Below, one piece after another: positions 8,241 through 16,537 of a stretch of DNA of 64,000 nucleotides. The notes under the pieces are model-generated. The model made no database searches. It saw only the letters and a list, made by a program, of their open reading frames with translations, and was not told where the DNA came from. The position numbers and the translations under genes were made by a program. Numbering within the stretch: position 1 is the first letter of the stretch; every line of letters begins with the position of its first letter. The stretch comes from Empedobacter stercoris (lineage in GTDB: Bacteria > Bacteroidota > Bacteroidia > Flavobacteriales > Weeksellaceae), in contig NZ_CP104209.1 of assembly GCF_025244765.1 (NCBI RefSeq), positions 1,742,501 through 1,806,500 of the forward strand, in the 5' to 3' direction.

Positions 8241-8798
8241 TTATTGTTTTTTCAGAAAATTACTTACTTCCGTGAAATAATCTGAGCCATAATATTTCAT
8301 AAATTCTCCATTAGTTTTTAAGATGAAAAATGCTCTGCAATTTTCCTTTAGTGTAAATATGTTTTTCTCAAAAAATCCTGAATCTAAAATAAAAATATTT
8401 TTATCTTGAATTCTTTCTTTATGCAATGCATTGGAAGTATATATAAAAAAATCAATTGTGTTATTTTCTTTTGAAATTTTTGATGATATTTTGATGGTAT
8501 TTTGGATAACACCCAAAGCATTCCTCTCTTTTAAACCATATTCATAGCAGTTTACACCATATTGATAAAAATGAATTAAAATCGCTTTTTCTTCAGGTAT
8601 TTCAACTTTAAGTTCTTTTAATATTTCTTTTCGGGTTTCTTTATATTCTTCAGGATTTAGTTTTCCTACAAAAGACTTTATACTAGATATAAAATCATTA
8701 TTAATTTTAGTGTTAATTTTTGAACCTATCGAATTTTGAGCAAAACCAAATGTGCAATTTATGATTGAGATTATTAAATATAATTTGTTGATTTTCAT
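8241..8798 (-). CDS. Secreted protein of unknown function (unit 5)
   Basis: The 185-residue protein has an N-terminal signal peptide (residues 1-20, MKINKLYLIISIINCTFGFA, cleavage before QNS). The mature part is mixed alpha/beta with a KxGxFMKYYGSDYF-like C-terminus; I recognise no family. The stop is 7 nt from GTTGTAC (8227-8233), and the start is 26 nt from the matching GTACAAC (8825-8831), so it again fills its unit. No palindromic repeat follows GTACAAC on the right, so this is the right edge of the island. Confidence 0.6.
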   Translation of the reverse strand: MKINKLYLIISIINCTFGFAQNSIGSKINTKINNDFISSIKSFVGKLNPEEYKETRKEILKELKVEIPEEKAILIHFYQYGVNCYEYGLKERNALGVIQNTIKISSKISKENNTIDFFIYTSNALHKERIQDKNIFILDSGFFEKNIFTLKENCRAFFILKTNGEFMKYYGSDYFTEVSNFLKKQ

Positions 8799-8883
8799 TT
8801 AGGAGAGTGTTTTGGTAAAATGTTGTACAACTCTCAAATATACGCAACTTTCTATAAAACCCAAATAAAAAGTAAAATAGACG

Positions 8884-9081
8884 CTATTTACTGAAAGTGA
8901 GTAAATTAATCATAATAATTAATTGCATATTTAGAATTGTTTGTGGATTTTTTTTGTGTGATTTTAAATTCAAATAAAGTTTTATGTTAACAAATAAGAG
9001 TATTCCTGAAATTATAATTGGCCATAAAAACATATAAAAATCGAGTGGATTTTCTTTTATATTTTTTAGACTATCAAACAT
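8884..9081 (-). CDS. Doubtful short membrane protein
   Basis: The ORF gives 65 residues from the ATG at 9081 (a TTG at 9108 would add nine). It has one strong hydrophobic segment (FYMFLWPIIISGILLFVNIKLYLNL) and a second weaker one near the C-terminus. No family is recognised and no promoter is clear. It may be the remains of a longer membrane protein, since the DNA upstream (to about 9180) also reads as hydrophobic codons in broken frames. Confidence 0.3.
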   Translation of the reverse strand: MFDSLKNIKENPLDFYMFLWPIIISGILLFVNIKLYLNLKSHKKNPQTILNMQLIIMINLLTFSK

Positions 9082-9108
9082 ATTTTTCCAACCTTGAGTT
9101 CCAATCAA

Positions 9109-9537
9109 TACTGAAATGAAAGAAAAATACCCTACGCTACTTAAAAATAGAACTAATATTTTTAGTCATAATTTTGATTTAAGTTTCGTGAAAATCAGCT
9201 ATATCCTCAATTCGTACTTGCAGCTTACTCCCTACTTAAAGGCAGGATGAAGGCAAGATGAAGGCAACATAGTGGCAGCAGAGAGGCAGTAGAGTGTATA
9301 CAATACTTTTTTTTGGACGGTTTATAATTTGAAAAAAGGAAACTCATTGCGCGCGAGGTTTGTATTTTCACTGCATGGAATGATTAGGCGGTGACGATTT
9401 GCTGAATCAAGCAAATGGGCAGCGGCTACTTTTGGGTTATGAACTCGGGAAAGGTTTCGCGAAGCGAAATAAATTAGTCAAAAAAAAAAAGGAAAACATC
9501 ACTATTTTCCTTCTCTATTATTCTACTATTGGTTCTA
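9109..9537. other. Non-coding stretch with five GGCA motifs at 11-bp steps
   Basis: No convincing gene is present. GGCA occurs at 9241, 9252, 9263, 9274 and 9285, exactly 11 bp apart, inside units like AAGGCAAGATG. Because 11 is not a multiple of three, this is not a coding repeat. The rest (9300-9480) contains a GGTTTCGCGAAGCGAAAT palindrome and an A-run downstream of cmk. Confidence 0.5.
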
Positions 9538-10224
9538 TTAAAATTTTGACTCGATAATTTGCATCACTTTATCGACTGTTTCTTCGAGATTCATCTGCGA
9601 ATTGTCAACTTCTATGGCATCACCTGCTTTGCGAAGGGGTGAATAATCACGGTGAGAATCGATATAATCTCTTTCGTTCACATTTTTTAGTACCTCATCT
9701 AACGGAATGTCTTTTCCTTGCTGCTGATATTCTAAAAAGCGACGCTTTGCTCGTACTTCTGGCGAAGCTGTTACAAAAATCTTGACATCAGCTTTTGGAA
9801 AAACTGTTGTTCCGATATCGCGACCGTCCATCACAATACCACCTTTTTCGCCCATCTGTTGCTGTAAAGCCACGCAATAATCGCGAACTGCAGGAATTTC
9901 GGAAATTGGACTAACCATTTTAGAAACTTGCATGGTGCGAATCTCATCTTCAACATTTATTCCATTCAGGTATGTTAAATTCTTTTGTGTTAAAGAATCT
10001 TGTATAAATTCTATCTTAATGTTAGATAAATTGGCTATTAATGATGTTTCATCAATTTTATTCTCAGCAATATACTGATGCTGAAACGCATATAAGGTTA
10101 CGGCGCGATACATTGCACCACTATCAATGTGAGTATAACCAAGATTTTTTGCAATAATTTTTGACATCGAACTTTTTCCGGTAGAAGAATATCCGTCGAT
10201 TGCAATAATTAAATTTTCTTTCAT
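9538..10224 (-). CDS. cmk: Cytidylate kinase
   Basis: The 228-residue enzyme phosphorylates CMP and dCMP with ATP in pyrimidine nucleotide metabolism. The P-loop is GYSSTGKSS (residues 11-19), followed by the HIDSGAMYRAVTLYAF motif that binds CMP. DGRDIGTTVFPKADVKIFVTA and the RAKRRFLEYQ lid region are present, as is the C-terminal RDYSPLRKAGDAIEVDNSQM segment. Length equals the family norm (about 225-230). It lies 52 bp downstream of porQ on the same strand; cmk next to porQ is a common flavobacterial arrangement. Confidence 0.97.
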   Translation of the reverse strand: MKENLIIAIDGYSSTGKSSMSKIIAKNLGYTHIDSGAMYRAVTLYAFQHQYIAENKIDETSLIANLSNIKIEFIQDSLTQKNLTYLNGINVEDEIRTMQVSKMVSPISEIPAVRDYCVALQQQMGEKGGIVMDGRDIGTTVFPKADVKIFVTASPEVRAKRRFLEYQQQGKDIPLDEVLKNVNERDYIDSHRDYSPLRKAGDAIEVDNSQMNLEETVDKVMQIIESKF

Positions 10225-10276
10225 CTAAATAGAAATTGAAGACAAAGATAAGATTTTATAGTGGTTTGAAAAGTTT

Positions 10277-11302
10277 TTATAACCAAGGATTACTTCTCCA
10301 ATAATCACGACCTTGAATAATGCGGTCTAAATTAATGATTAGTCCAAAATGATTAGAGCCACCAGATTTGTGGTAATTCGCGTGTCCAAACTCGAATCGG
10401 AAAGCATTCACTCGAATTCCAAAACCATACGTTAATCCAGATAATGAGCGAACTCCCTCGGCTGCTAACTCATTTCCTCGTTTGAAATTATACCCTATTC
10501 GCATGTTAAAATCTGAATTTGGAAACAACTCTGCTCCTACTGAAACGTGATCCATCATTTTTCGTCCATTAGATACTTCTTGTCCACTCTTATTATAGGA
10601 TTGAGAAATATCAAATTTCTGTAAATCGTGCAAAGAAAATGTAAATTCTAACGGAACATGTTCCAATCGATGTGAGATTCCTAAGTTAACTTGCGTTGGC
10701 ATGTCTTCTTTTTTTCCATTGTACGTTTGGATTTGTCCTCCGATATTACGCACAACCAGCGATACATTGATATTTTTATCGAAATCATGATAGGATAATC
10801 CTACATCTCCAGCTATTGCCGAAGATTTATACGATTCGATAGTAGAATTGATGTATTTAACATTTGCTCCAATTGTCCAATAATCACCTAAAACACGTGC
10901 ATACCCCACTGTTATTGCTGCATCATTCGCTTTGAAATTCCCTGTAATATTTCCACTTTCATCCGTTCCGATTAGTTTTCCGTAATCTACATATTGACCA
11001 TGTACAGAAAGATAATTCTCTTGATCGATTTCATAGACTGTTGAAAATGTACCAAAATCGACATCTGCAATATAATTCACATAATTGATTCCGAATTGTC
11101 CGTGCATATCACGATTCATCAATGCAGGGTTCCATAAAGACGAATTAGGATCAGCATCCCAAGAAGTCGCTGCATTTCCTCCCAAAGCTGCTTGACGTGG
11201 TGATGTTGTAATGTTTAAAAACTCGTAAACACGCGTTCCATCTTGCGCAAAAATCGAAGACGACAGCGCGATAAACAATAATGTACTTAGGTTTTTAAAC
11301 AT
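10277..11302 (-). CDS. porQ: Type IX secretion system outer-membrane protein PorQ
   Basis: The 341-residue protein has a signal peptide (1-19, ending SSSIFAQ) and then the PorQ start DGTRVYEFLNITTSPRQAALGG. A beta-barrel of repeated amphipathic strands follows (PorV/PorQ, FadL-like fold) to the end RDYWRSNPWL. PorQ is an outer-membrane part of the type IX secretion attachment complex in Bacteroidota. Gene order porQ-cmk supports the call. A candidate type IX cargo is encoded at 30608-31405. Other T9SS genes are not in the window. Confidence 0.9.
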   Translation of the reverse strand: MFKNLSTLLFIALSSSIFAQDGTRVYEFLNITTSPRQAALGGNAATSWDADPNSSLWNPALMNRDMHGQFGINYVNYIADVDFGTFSTVYEIDQENYLSVHGQYVDYGKLIGTDESGNITGNFKANDAAITVGYARVLGDYWTIGANVKYINSTIESYKSSAIAGDVGLSYHDFDKNINVSLVVRNIGGQIQTYNGKKEDMPTQVNLGISHRLEHVPLEFTFSLHDLQKFDISQSYNKSGQEVSNGRKMMDHVSVGAELFPNSDFNMRIGYNFKRGNELAAEGVRSLSGLTYGFGIRVNAFRFEFGHANYHKSGGSNHFGLIINLDRIIQGRDYWRSNPWL

Positions 11303-11420
11303 TTAGCAAAAATAAGGATTTTGTAGAATAACGAAAACAGAATGATTTTGGTATATGAGAAACAAAATTTTAAGCTTTCTGAAAAAAAAAGCCTAACTTC
11401 ATTTTTCCTAAAAACACATT

Positions 11421-13688
11421 ATGGAATTTTTTATTGCCATTATTATAATTGTCTTAATTGTGATTTTGTTTAACAAAGTTTCTCAACTCAAAAAACAGCT
11501 TGATGAACAAGAAACGAAACTTAGACATTTGCAACAGCAATTAGACGAAAAAGAAATAACCATTAAATCAACAACAATTGTGGAGCAACCCAAAAAAGTT
11601 GAAGAAGCTGTTGCACCTCAATCCGAAATTGTTTCATTTAATAAGACAGAACCACCAAAACGTATTTTTGACGAAGTTCCTCCAAGACAAAAAACAGAAA
11701 ATAATATTGACAAGCACCTCAACAATGGGATTACATTTATCAGAGATAATTTCTTAACTATTTTTGGAATTGTAACCTTAGTTTTAGGAATTGCTTATTT
11801 CGTGAAATATGCGATTGACCAAAATTGGATCAACGAAACATTTCGTGTGTTAATTGGACTTGTAGTGGGCTTGAGTATTATTGGTATAGCACACAACATT
11901 AGGAAAAACTACGCTATCTTTTCTTCTATCTTAATTGGAGGAGGATTAACCGTCATGTACTTCACGCTAACCATTGCTTTTCGAGAATATCAGTTACTTT
12001 CTCAACACGTAACTTTTACGTTATTAACACTCGTTACAATTTTCTCAATTGTTATGGCGATGTTGTATAATCGACAAGTCTTGGCTATTTTTTCTATACT
12101 TGGAGGTTTTACAGCTCCATTGATGATTAGCACAGGCGAAAGTAATTATATTTTCCTGTTTGCTTACTTGGTTATTCTCAATTTTAGCATGCTCTTTATG
12201 GCATGGCGAAAAAACTGGCAAGTTATTTCGTTTATCGCTTTTTGTTTTACGTCTATATATAGTATCTCATGGATTGATCAATCTAAAACCTCGTCTCAAT
12301 ATCTTTTCTACGCACTACTTTACGTTACTTTTACTGTTACAAGTTTAATCAACTACATCAAAAAAGAAGAATTTTCAGTTTGGAACTCACTTTTACTAAG
12401 CTTCAATACAATTCTATCAACCATTTTAATATCTTCCGTCTATTATTATATTGTTGGAAATAACAATGGCTTGATTGTGTTTATAGTAGGATTAATTAAT
12501 GCTTTTGGCGCGATTTATATCTACAAAACGTCTAAAAATAATTTATTACAAAATACCTTAATAGGTTTGAGTATTGCCCTAATTACTGCTGCGATTGCAT
12601 TACAATTCAAAGCAAATGTTGTTTCGGTTTGTTTTGCAATAGAATCTACGTTATTATTATTTCTGTGGAAAAAAAGTCGCGAAAATATTTTCAAAATCTT
12701 TTTCATCGCAATGTTTCCATTTCTTTTGATTGCTTTATGTGTTAATTGGTTTGATTATATCGATAGCAATTCGCGTTTACCACTTTTATTCAATCATGTT
12801 TTTATCACAAGTATCATTGCACTAATTTGTTCTATCGCGAATATATATTTGATGAAAGATTTCGAAACAGAAGAACAATTCTTAGGGTTCAAGCTCAATC
12901 ATTCAAAATTCATCTTCATCTCAACATCACTTTTATTGATGTATACAGGAATATTGTTCGAATTAATTTACCAAATCGAACCTTATTTCAACTTTATGAT
13001 GATTATAAGTTACATTTTGATTTATACTTTATTCTTTATTGCTTTAATTTTAGCACTACGGAAAAGACTAAATTTAGGAAGTACATTGCAGCTAGTATTG
13101 CAGATTTCAGCTGGATTGTGCGTTCTACTTTTACCACTGTTTGCTAATATTCCGTTGTTATCAAGTAAAACGAATTACGGCATCAATAGTTATTTTATTT
13201 ACTTAACTTATCTACTTCCTACCGCTTATCTCGTCTATTTAATTGTAAAAAATCACGATTTCAAAACCTCAACTGCCAAACAAATCATCAGTATGCTTTT
13301 GGTTGTTTACGTGATTAGTTTTGAGAAATACAATTCGTTTATGTTATTAACACTAAATGAGGGAACAACTAACTTTTCACATCAAGCAGATATTTTTCGA
13401 ATGATATTATTACCGATTATATGGGCAGTATTGGGATTTGTGTTGATTTATTTTGGATTAAGAAAACAACTCAAAGGCTTTCCTATAGTAGGAATTGCTC
13501 TATTTGGATTGATCATTCTAAAATTATATTTGGTTGATGTTTGGGAAATGAGTAATGTTTTCAGAATTATATCGTTCATTGTTTTAGGAATACTCATTCT
13601 GTTCACATCTTTTATGTATCAAAAATTAAAAAATTTGATGAAGAATTTGATGGAAAAACCAAATAATAACACAGAAGCTGAACAATAA
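11421..13688 (+). CDS. DUF2339 family polytopic membrane protein
   Basis: The 755-residue protein starts with one membrane helix (1-15), then a coiled coil (about 20-50, KKQLDEQETKLRHLQQQLDEKE) and a charged linker. From about residue 110 to the end it is nearly all membrane helices (roughly 20). This matches DUF2339 proteins, whose function is unknown. The last codons and stop lie in a perfect 17-bp inverted repeat shared with the convergent mscS gene. Confidence 0.85.
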   Translation: MEFFIAIIIIVLIVILFNKVSQLKKQLDEQETKLRHLQQQLDEKEITIKSTTIVEQPKKVEEAVAPQSEIVSFNKTEPPKRIFDEVPPRQKTENNIDKHLNNGITFIRDNFLTIFGIVTLVLGIAYFVKYAIDQNWINETFRVLIGLVVGLSIIGIAHNIRKNYAIFSSILIGGGLTVMYFTLTIAFREYQLLSQHVTFTLLTLVTIFSIVMAMLYNRQVLAIFSILGGFTAPLMISTGESNYIFLFAYLVILNFSMLFMAWRKNWQVISFIAFCFTSIYSISWIDQSKTSSQYLFYALLYVTFTVTSLINYIKKEEFSVWNSLLLSFNTILSTILISSVYYYIVGNNNGLIVFIVGLINAFGAIYIYKTSKNNLLQNTLIGLSIALITAAIALQFKANVVSVCFAIESTLLLFLWKKSRENIFKIFFIAMFPFLLIALCVNWFDYIDSNSRLPLLFNHVFITSIIALICSIANIYLMKDFETEEQFLGFKLNHSKFIFISTSLLLMYTGILFELIYQIEPYFNFMMIISYILIYTLFFIALILALRKRLNLGSTLQLVLQISAGLCVLLLPLFANIPLLSSKTNYGINSYFIYLTYLLPTAYLVYLIVKNHDFKTSTAKQIISMLLVVYVISFEKYNSFMLLTLNEGTTNFSHQADIFRMILLPIIWAVLGFVLIYFGLRKQLKGFPIVGIALFGLIILKLYLVDVWEMSNVFRIISFIVLGILILFTSFMYQKLKNLMKNLMEKPNNNTEAEQ

Positions 13689-13705
13689 TGTTCAGCTTCT
13701 GTGTT
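13668..13705. terminator. Bidirectional hairpin between convergent genes
   Basis: The arm AACACAGAAGCTGAACA (13668-13684) is perfectly complementary to 13689-13705, with a 4-nt loop ATAA. It contains the last six codons and stop of the DUF2339 gene and touches the stop of the channel gene (13704-13706). There is no long T-run on either side. Confidence 0.7.
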
Positions 13706-14999
13706 AAATATTTCTATTCAGTGCTTCTGCTATGACACGCATATCGTCCGAAGAAGGCGATTCGTAAATTTCTAAATGAAAATATGGAACAACCGCAATA
13801 ATATGATCAAAAATATCTGCCATTATCACTTCATATTCATTCCAAACTGTTGTATTGGTAAACATAAACAATTCGATTGGCAAACCATGTTCTGTTGGTT
13901 GAAGTTGGCGAACCTCGAACATTAAATCTTTTCTAATCTTAGGACTATTATACGTGTATGTTTTGATGTATTGACGAAATAATCCAATATTTGTCATCCG
14001 TCTTCCATTTGCTAAGATTGTTGGATCAACTTTGTTCGATACATTATATTGTGCAATTTCATTGGAGCGATCAACAATAAAATCATACAACATTCTAATT
14101 TTTTTTAATTCTTCAATTTCATCTTCAGTTAAAAATCGAATCGAATTCATTTTTACATTTATCGAGCGTTTTATACGTCTTCCTCCTGCATTTTGCATTC
14201 CTCGATAATTACGAAACGAATCAGAAACCAATGCATACGTTGGAATTGTTGTAATAGTCTTATCAAAATTCTGGACTTTCACTGTTCCTAAATTAATTTC
14301 GATTACCGTTCCGTCTGCGCCATATTTCGTCATCTCAATCCAATCACCTACACGCACCATATCATTCATGGAAACTTGTATACTCGCTACAAATCCTAAA
14401 ATCGAATCTTTGAAAACCAACATCAAAACTGCAGATGCAGCACCCAACGAAACCAAAAATGTAATAGGTGATTTACCTGTCACAATCGAGAAAATAAGAA
14501 TTCCACAAATAAAAAACAACGTAATATTCATTACTTGCAAATAACTATCAATTGGTTTGTCCGCAAATGATTTTTTGCTTCGAAGAAAATCTCTGAATGT
14601 TCTGAAAATTACATTGAAAAATAATCCTATTGTTACTACTAACACAACGTCGGTTATTTGCACTGCAATTTTTATCCAATTCGGAAAACCTTTAAAGATT
14701 AGCGGAATTGCTTCTTTAGCGACAATAACAGGAACGATATGGGTAAGGAATTGTAAAACTCTGTTTTTAATTAATAAATCATCGATCTTTGTTTTGCTCT
14801 TCTGAATCATATTTGTCAATAGTAATAACAACACTTTACGCAATAGAAAATCAATCGCATATAAAATAATAACAAGTGCAATTGATAATAATAGGGTTGT
14901 AATTACTGTTGTTGAGTAACTGGACAAACCTAATTGAGAAACTAATTCTAAAGTTGAACGATATAAATCGCTTTGTATATTTTCGTCTAAAAGTTCCAT
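13704..14999 (-). CDS. MscS-family mechanosensitive ion channel
   Basis: The 431-residue inner-membrane protein has about five N-terminal helices (to residue 170). The pore and beta domain follow: SLGAASAVLMLVFKDSILGFVASIQV is the pore-lining helix region, and MVRVGDWIEMTKYGADGTVIEINLGTVKVQNFD is the beta domain. The long soluble C-terminus with PTYALVSDSFRNYRGM and GGRRIKRSI resembles the YbdG/MscM branch. It opens under osmotic down-shock. It is monocistronic and convergent with the DUF2339 gene. Confidence 0.92.
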   Translation of the reverse strand: MELLDENIQSDLYRSTLELVSQLGLSSYSTTVITTLLLSIALVIILYAIDFLLRKVLLLLLTNMIQKSKTKIDDLLIKNRVLQFLTHIVPVIVAKEAIPLIFKGFPNWIKIAVQITDVVLVVTIGLFFNVIFRTFRDFLRSKKSFADKPIDSYLQVMNITLFFICGILIFSIVTGKSPITFLVSLGAASAVLMLVFKDSILGFVASIQVSMNDMVRVGDWIEMTKYGADGTVIEINLGTVKVQNFDKTITTIPTYALVSDSFRNYRGMQNAGGRRIKRSINVKMNSIRFLTEDEIEELKKIRMLYDFIVDRSNEIAQYNVSNKVDPTILANGRRMTNIGLFRQYIKTYTYNSPKIRKDLMFEVRQLQPTEHGLPIELFMFTNTTVWNEYEVIMADIFDHIIAVVPYFHLEIYESPSSDDMRVIAEALNRNI

Positions 15000-15091
15000 A
15001 AAATAAAGACTAATGAAACAAAAATAAGTGTATCCTTTTCATAAATACTATTAACTGACAAAATACATTGAATTTTCTATGGTTAATTTAT

Positions 15092-15123
15092 TTTGATTCA
15101 AAGGAAAGAAAACTTTATATTTG
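15092..15123 (+). promoter_or_regulatory. Promoter of the ZIP transporter gene
   Basis: A -33 TTTG (15092-15095) and a -7 TATATTTG (15116-15123, TAnnTTTG) are separated by 20 nt. The start codon is at 15155. Confidence 0.7.
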
Positions 15124-15138
15124 TTAGATTAATCTAAC
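15123..15138 (+). promoter_or_regulatory. Palindromic operator upstream of the ZIP transporter
   Basis: GTTAGATTAATCTAAC is a perfect 16-bp palindrome that begins on the last base of the -7 box and covers the expected transcription start. This position fits repression by a dimeric regulator. The TTAG..CTAA shape resembles metal-responsive DtxR/MntR-type boxes, which would suit a Zn/Mn/Fe importer; the regulator's identity is inference. Confidence 0.6.
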
Positions 15139-15154
15139 TTACTTATTAAAATAG

Positions 15155-15937
15155 ATGTTTTCAAGCCCATTTATATTTGCTTTTAGTTTAACTTTTCTTG
15201 CTGGGATCAGTACTGGAATTGGAAGTGTTTTGTGTTTATTGTACAAAAAATTCAATCCAAAATTTTTAGGTGTGATGTTAGGGATTTCTGCTGGAGTAAT
15301 GCTATATGTATCTTTTGTAGAAATTTTAACAAAAGCACGATTATCTTTATCCGCTGTTTTTGGAGAAAAGTTAGGTTACAGTTATACTTTATTGGGATTT
15401 TTTATAGGAATATTAATTATTATTCTAATTGATAAAATTTTACCACATCATCACCACGAAGAAAATAAAACAGAAACAACCGATCAAAAACTTTTACGAT
15501 TAGGAATGTTTTCTGCTTTGGCATTATCTATTCACAACTTCCCTGAAGGTTTAGCCACTTTTCTTTCTGCATTAGAAAATCCTACCTACGGCATTTCAAT
15601 CGCTGCCGCAATTGCCATACATAACATTCCAGAAGGAATCGCAGTAGCGATACCTATATATTATGCAACAAAAAATAGAAAGAAAGCTTTTTGGTATTCT
15701 TTTCTTTCAGGATTAACAGAACCAATTGGCGCTTTAATCGGATATTTTGTCCTTTTGCAATTCTTTGATGAATCAATTTTCGGAGCAATCTTCGCAAGTG
15801 TTGCTGGAATGATGGTGTATATTTCGATTAATGAACTAATTCCAACTGCTAAAGAATATGCCGGAAAAAAATTATCTACTTACGGTATCGTTATCGGTAT
15901 GTTTGTGATGGCTGTGAGTTTGGTGTTGTTTATGTAA
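15155..15937 (+). CDS. zupT: ZIP family metal transporter, ZupT type
   Basis: The 260-residue inner-membrane protein has about eight helices. The two ZIP signatures are HNFPEGLATFLSALENP and HNIPEGIAVAIPIYYATKNR (helices 4 and 5, about residues 129 and 162), whose His and Glu bind the metal. A His-rich cytoplasmic loop (HHHHEEN, about 98) precedes them. It is expected to import Zn2+ and possibly Mn2+ or Fe2+. A palindromic operator at 15123-15138 suggests metal-dependent repression. A terminator hairpin follows. Confidence 0.93.
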   Translation: MFSSPFIFAFSLTFLAGISTGIGSVLCLLYKKFNPKFLGVMLGISAGVMLYVSFVEILTKARLSLSAVFGEKLGYSYTLLGFFIGILIIILIDKILPHHHHEENKTETTDQKLLRLGMFSALALSIHNFPEGLATFLSALENPTYGISIAAAIAIHNIPEGIAVAIPIYYATKNRKKAFWYSFLSGLTEPIGALIGYFVLLQFFDESIFGAIFASVAGMMVYISINELIPTAKEYAGKKLSTYGIVIGMFVMAVSLVLFM

Positions 15938-15953
15938 TAAGTTTTCGGAAAAT

Positions 15954-15987
15954 AAAAAAAGCTTTAATCAAATTGATTAAAGCTTTT
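15954..15987. terminator. Hairpin terminator between zupT and tRNA-Cys
   Basis: AAAGCTTTAATCAA and GATTAAAGCTTTT form a strong stem, with A-run upstream and T-run downstream, so it can end transcripts from both sides. Confidence 0.8.
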
Positions 15988-15988
15988 G

Positions 15989-16059
15989 AGGTTCCTAGCG
16001 GATTCGAACCGCTGTGGACGGTTTTGCAGACCGCTACCTAGCCTCTCGGTCAAGGAACC
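15989..16059 (-). tRNA. tRNA-Cys (GCA)
   Basis: Read on the minus strand, the acceptor arm GGTTCCT pairs with AGGAACC. The anticodon loop is CTGCAAA (GCA) and the T arm is GCGGTTCGAATCCGC. The discriminator base is U, as expected for tRNA-Cys. CCA is not encoded. A -7-like TATATTTG lies 21 nt upstream (complement 16080-16087). Confidence 0.96.
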
Positions 16060-16111
16060 ATTCCCGTTCTTTTGGACTGCAAATATAGTAATATTTTCAG
16101 AAAAAAAAACT

Positions 16112-16468
16112 TTAATATGTTTTTTCTAAAATAATACTTACTTTTTCTACATGCCCACCAATAGGAGGATTCAGCTTAGACAATTTTACTTTAGCATAAG
16201 TCACATTCGTAAGTTCTTGACCTACACGATCTAATACTCTTTTACAAACATGTTCTAACAATTTAGATCGAACACCCACTTCTTCCTTTACAATTTTATT
16301 TAAGGATACATAATCCAAGGCATCAACTAACTCGTCCGAATCACATGCTTTTGTAAAATCGGCATGTGCTTCCAAATCAACCAAATAATCCGAACCAATT
16401 CTTGCTTCTTCTTCTAAACATCCGTGATTCGAATAAATTTTTATATTCTCTAAAATAATTATTCCCAT
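16112..16468 (-). CDS. folB: Dihydroneopterin aldolase
   Basis: The 118-residue protein starts at ATG 16468 (MGIIILENIKIYSNHGC). The upstream start at 16507 was rejected because it lies in the sod terminator hairpin. It converts 7,8-dihydroneopterin to 6-hydroxymethyl-dihydropterin in folate synthesis. Motifs: IYSNHGCLEEE, the DALDYVSLNKIV segment, LLEHVCKRVLDRV with the catalytic Glu-His pair region, and KLSKLNPPIGGHVEKVSI near the end. Length fits the family (about 120). It lies just upstream of tRNA-Cys. Confidence 0.95.
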   Translation of the reverse strand: MGIIILENIKIYSNHGCLEEEARIGSDYLVDLEAHADFTKACDSDELVDALDYVSLNKIVKEEVGVRSKLLEHVCKRVLDRVGQELTNVTYAKVKLSKLNPPIGGHVEKVSIILEKTY

Positions 16469-16481
16469 TTTCCAAAGATAA

Positions 16482-16510
16482 AAAAAGACTTGCGTATTTC
16501 TACACAAGTC
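16482..16510 (-). terminator. Terminator of the superoxide dismutase gene
   Basis: On the minus strand an AAGACTTGTGTAG...ACGCAAGTCTT hairpin is followed by a run of T, located between sod and folB. Confidence 0.75.
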
Positions 16511-16537
16511 TTATATTGTTTAAAATTTTAAACCTTA

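Noticed and set aside
1765..8831. Canonical class 1-type integron
   Set aside because: No intI, attI or Pc is present in the window, and the core GTTNNC does not match GTTRRRY, so only a cassette-like or CALIN-like description is justified.
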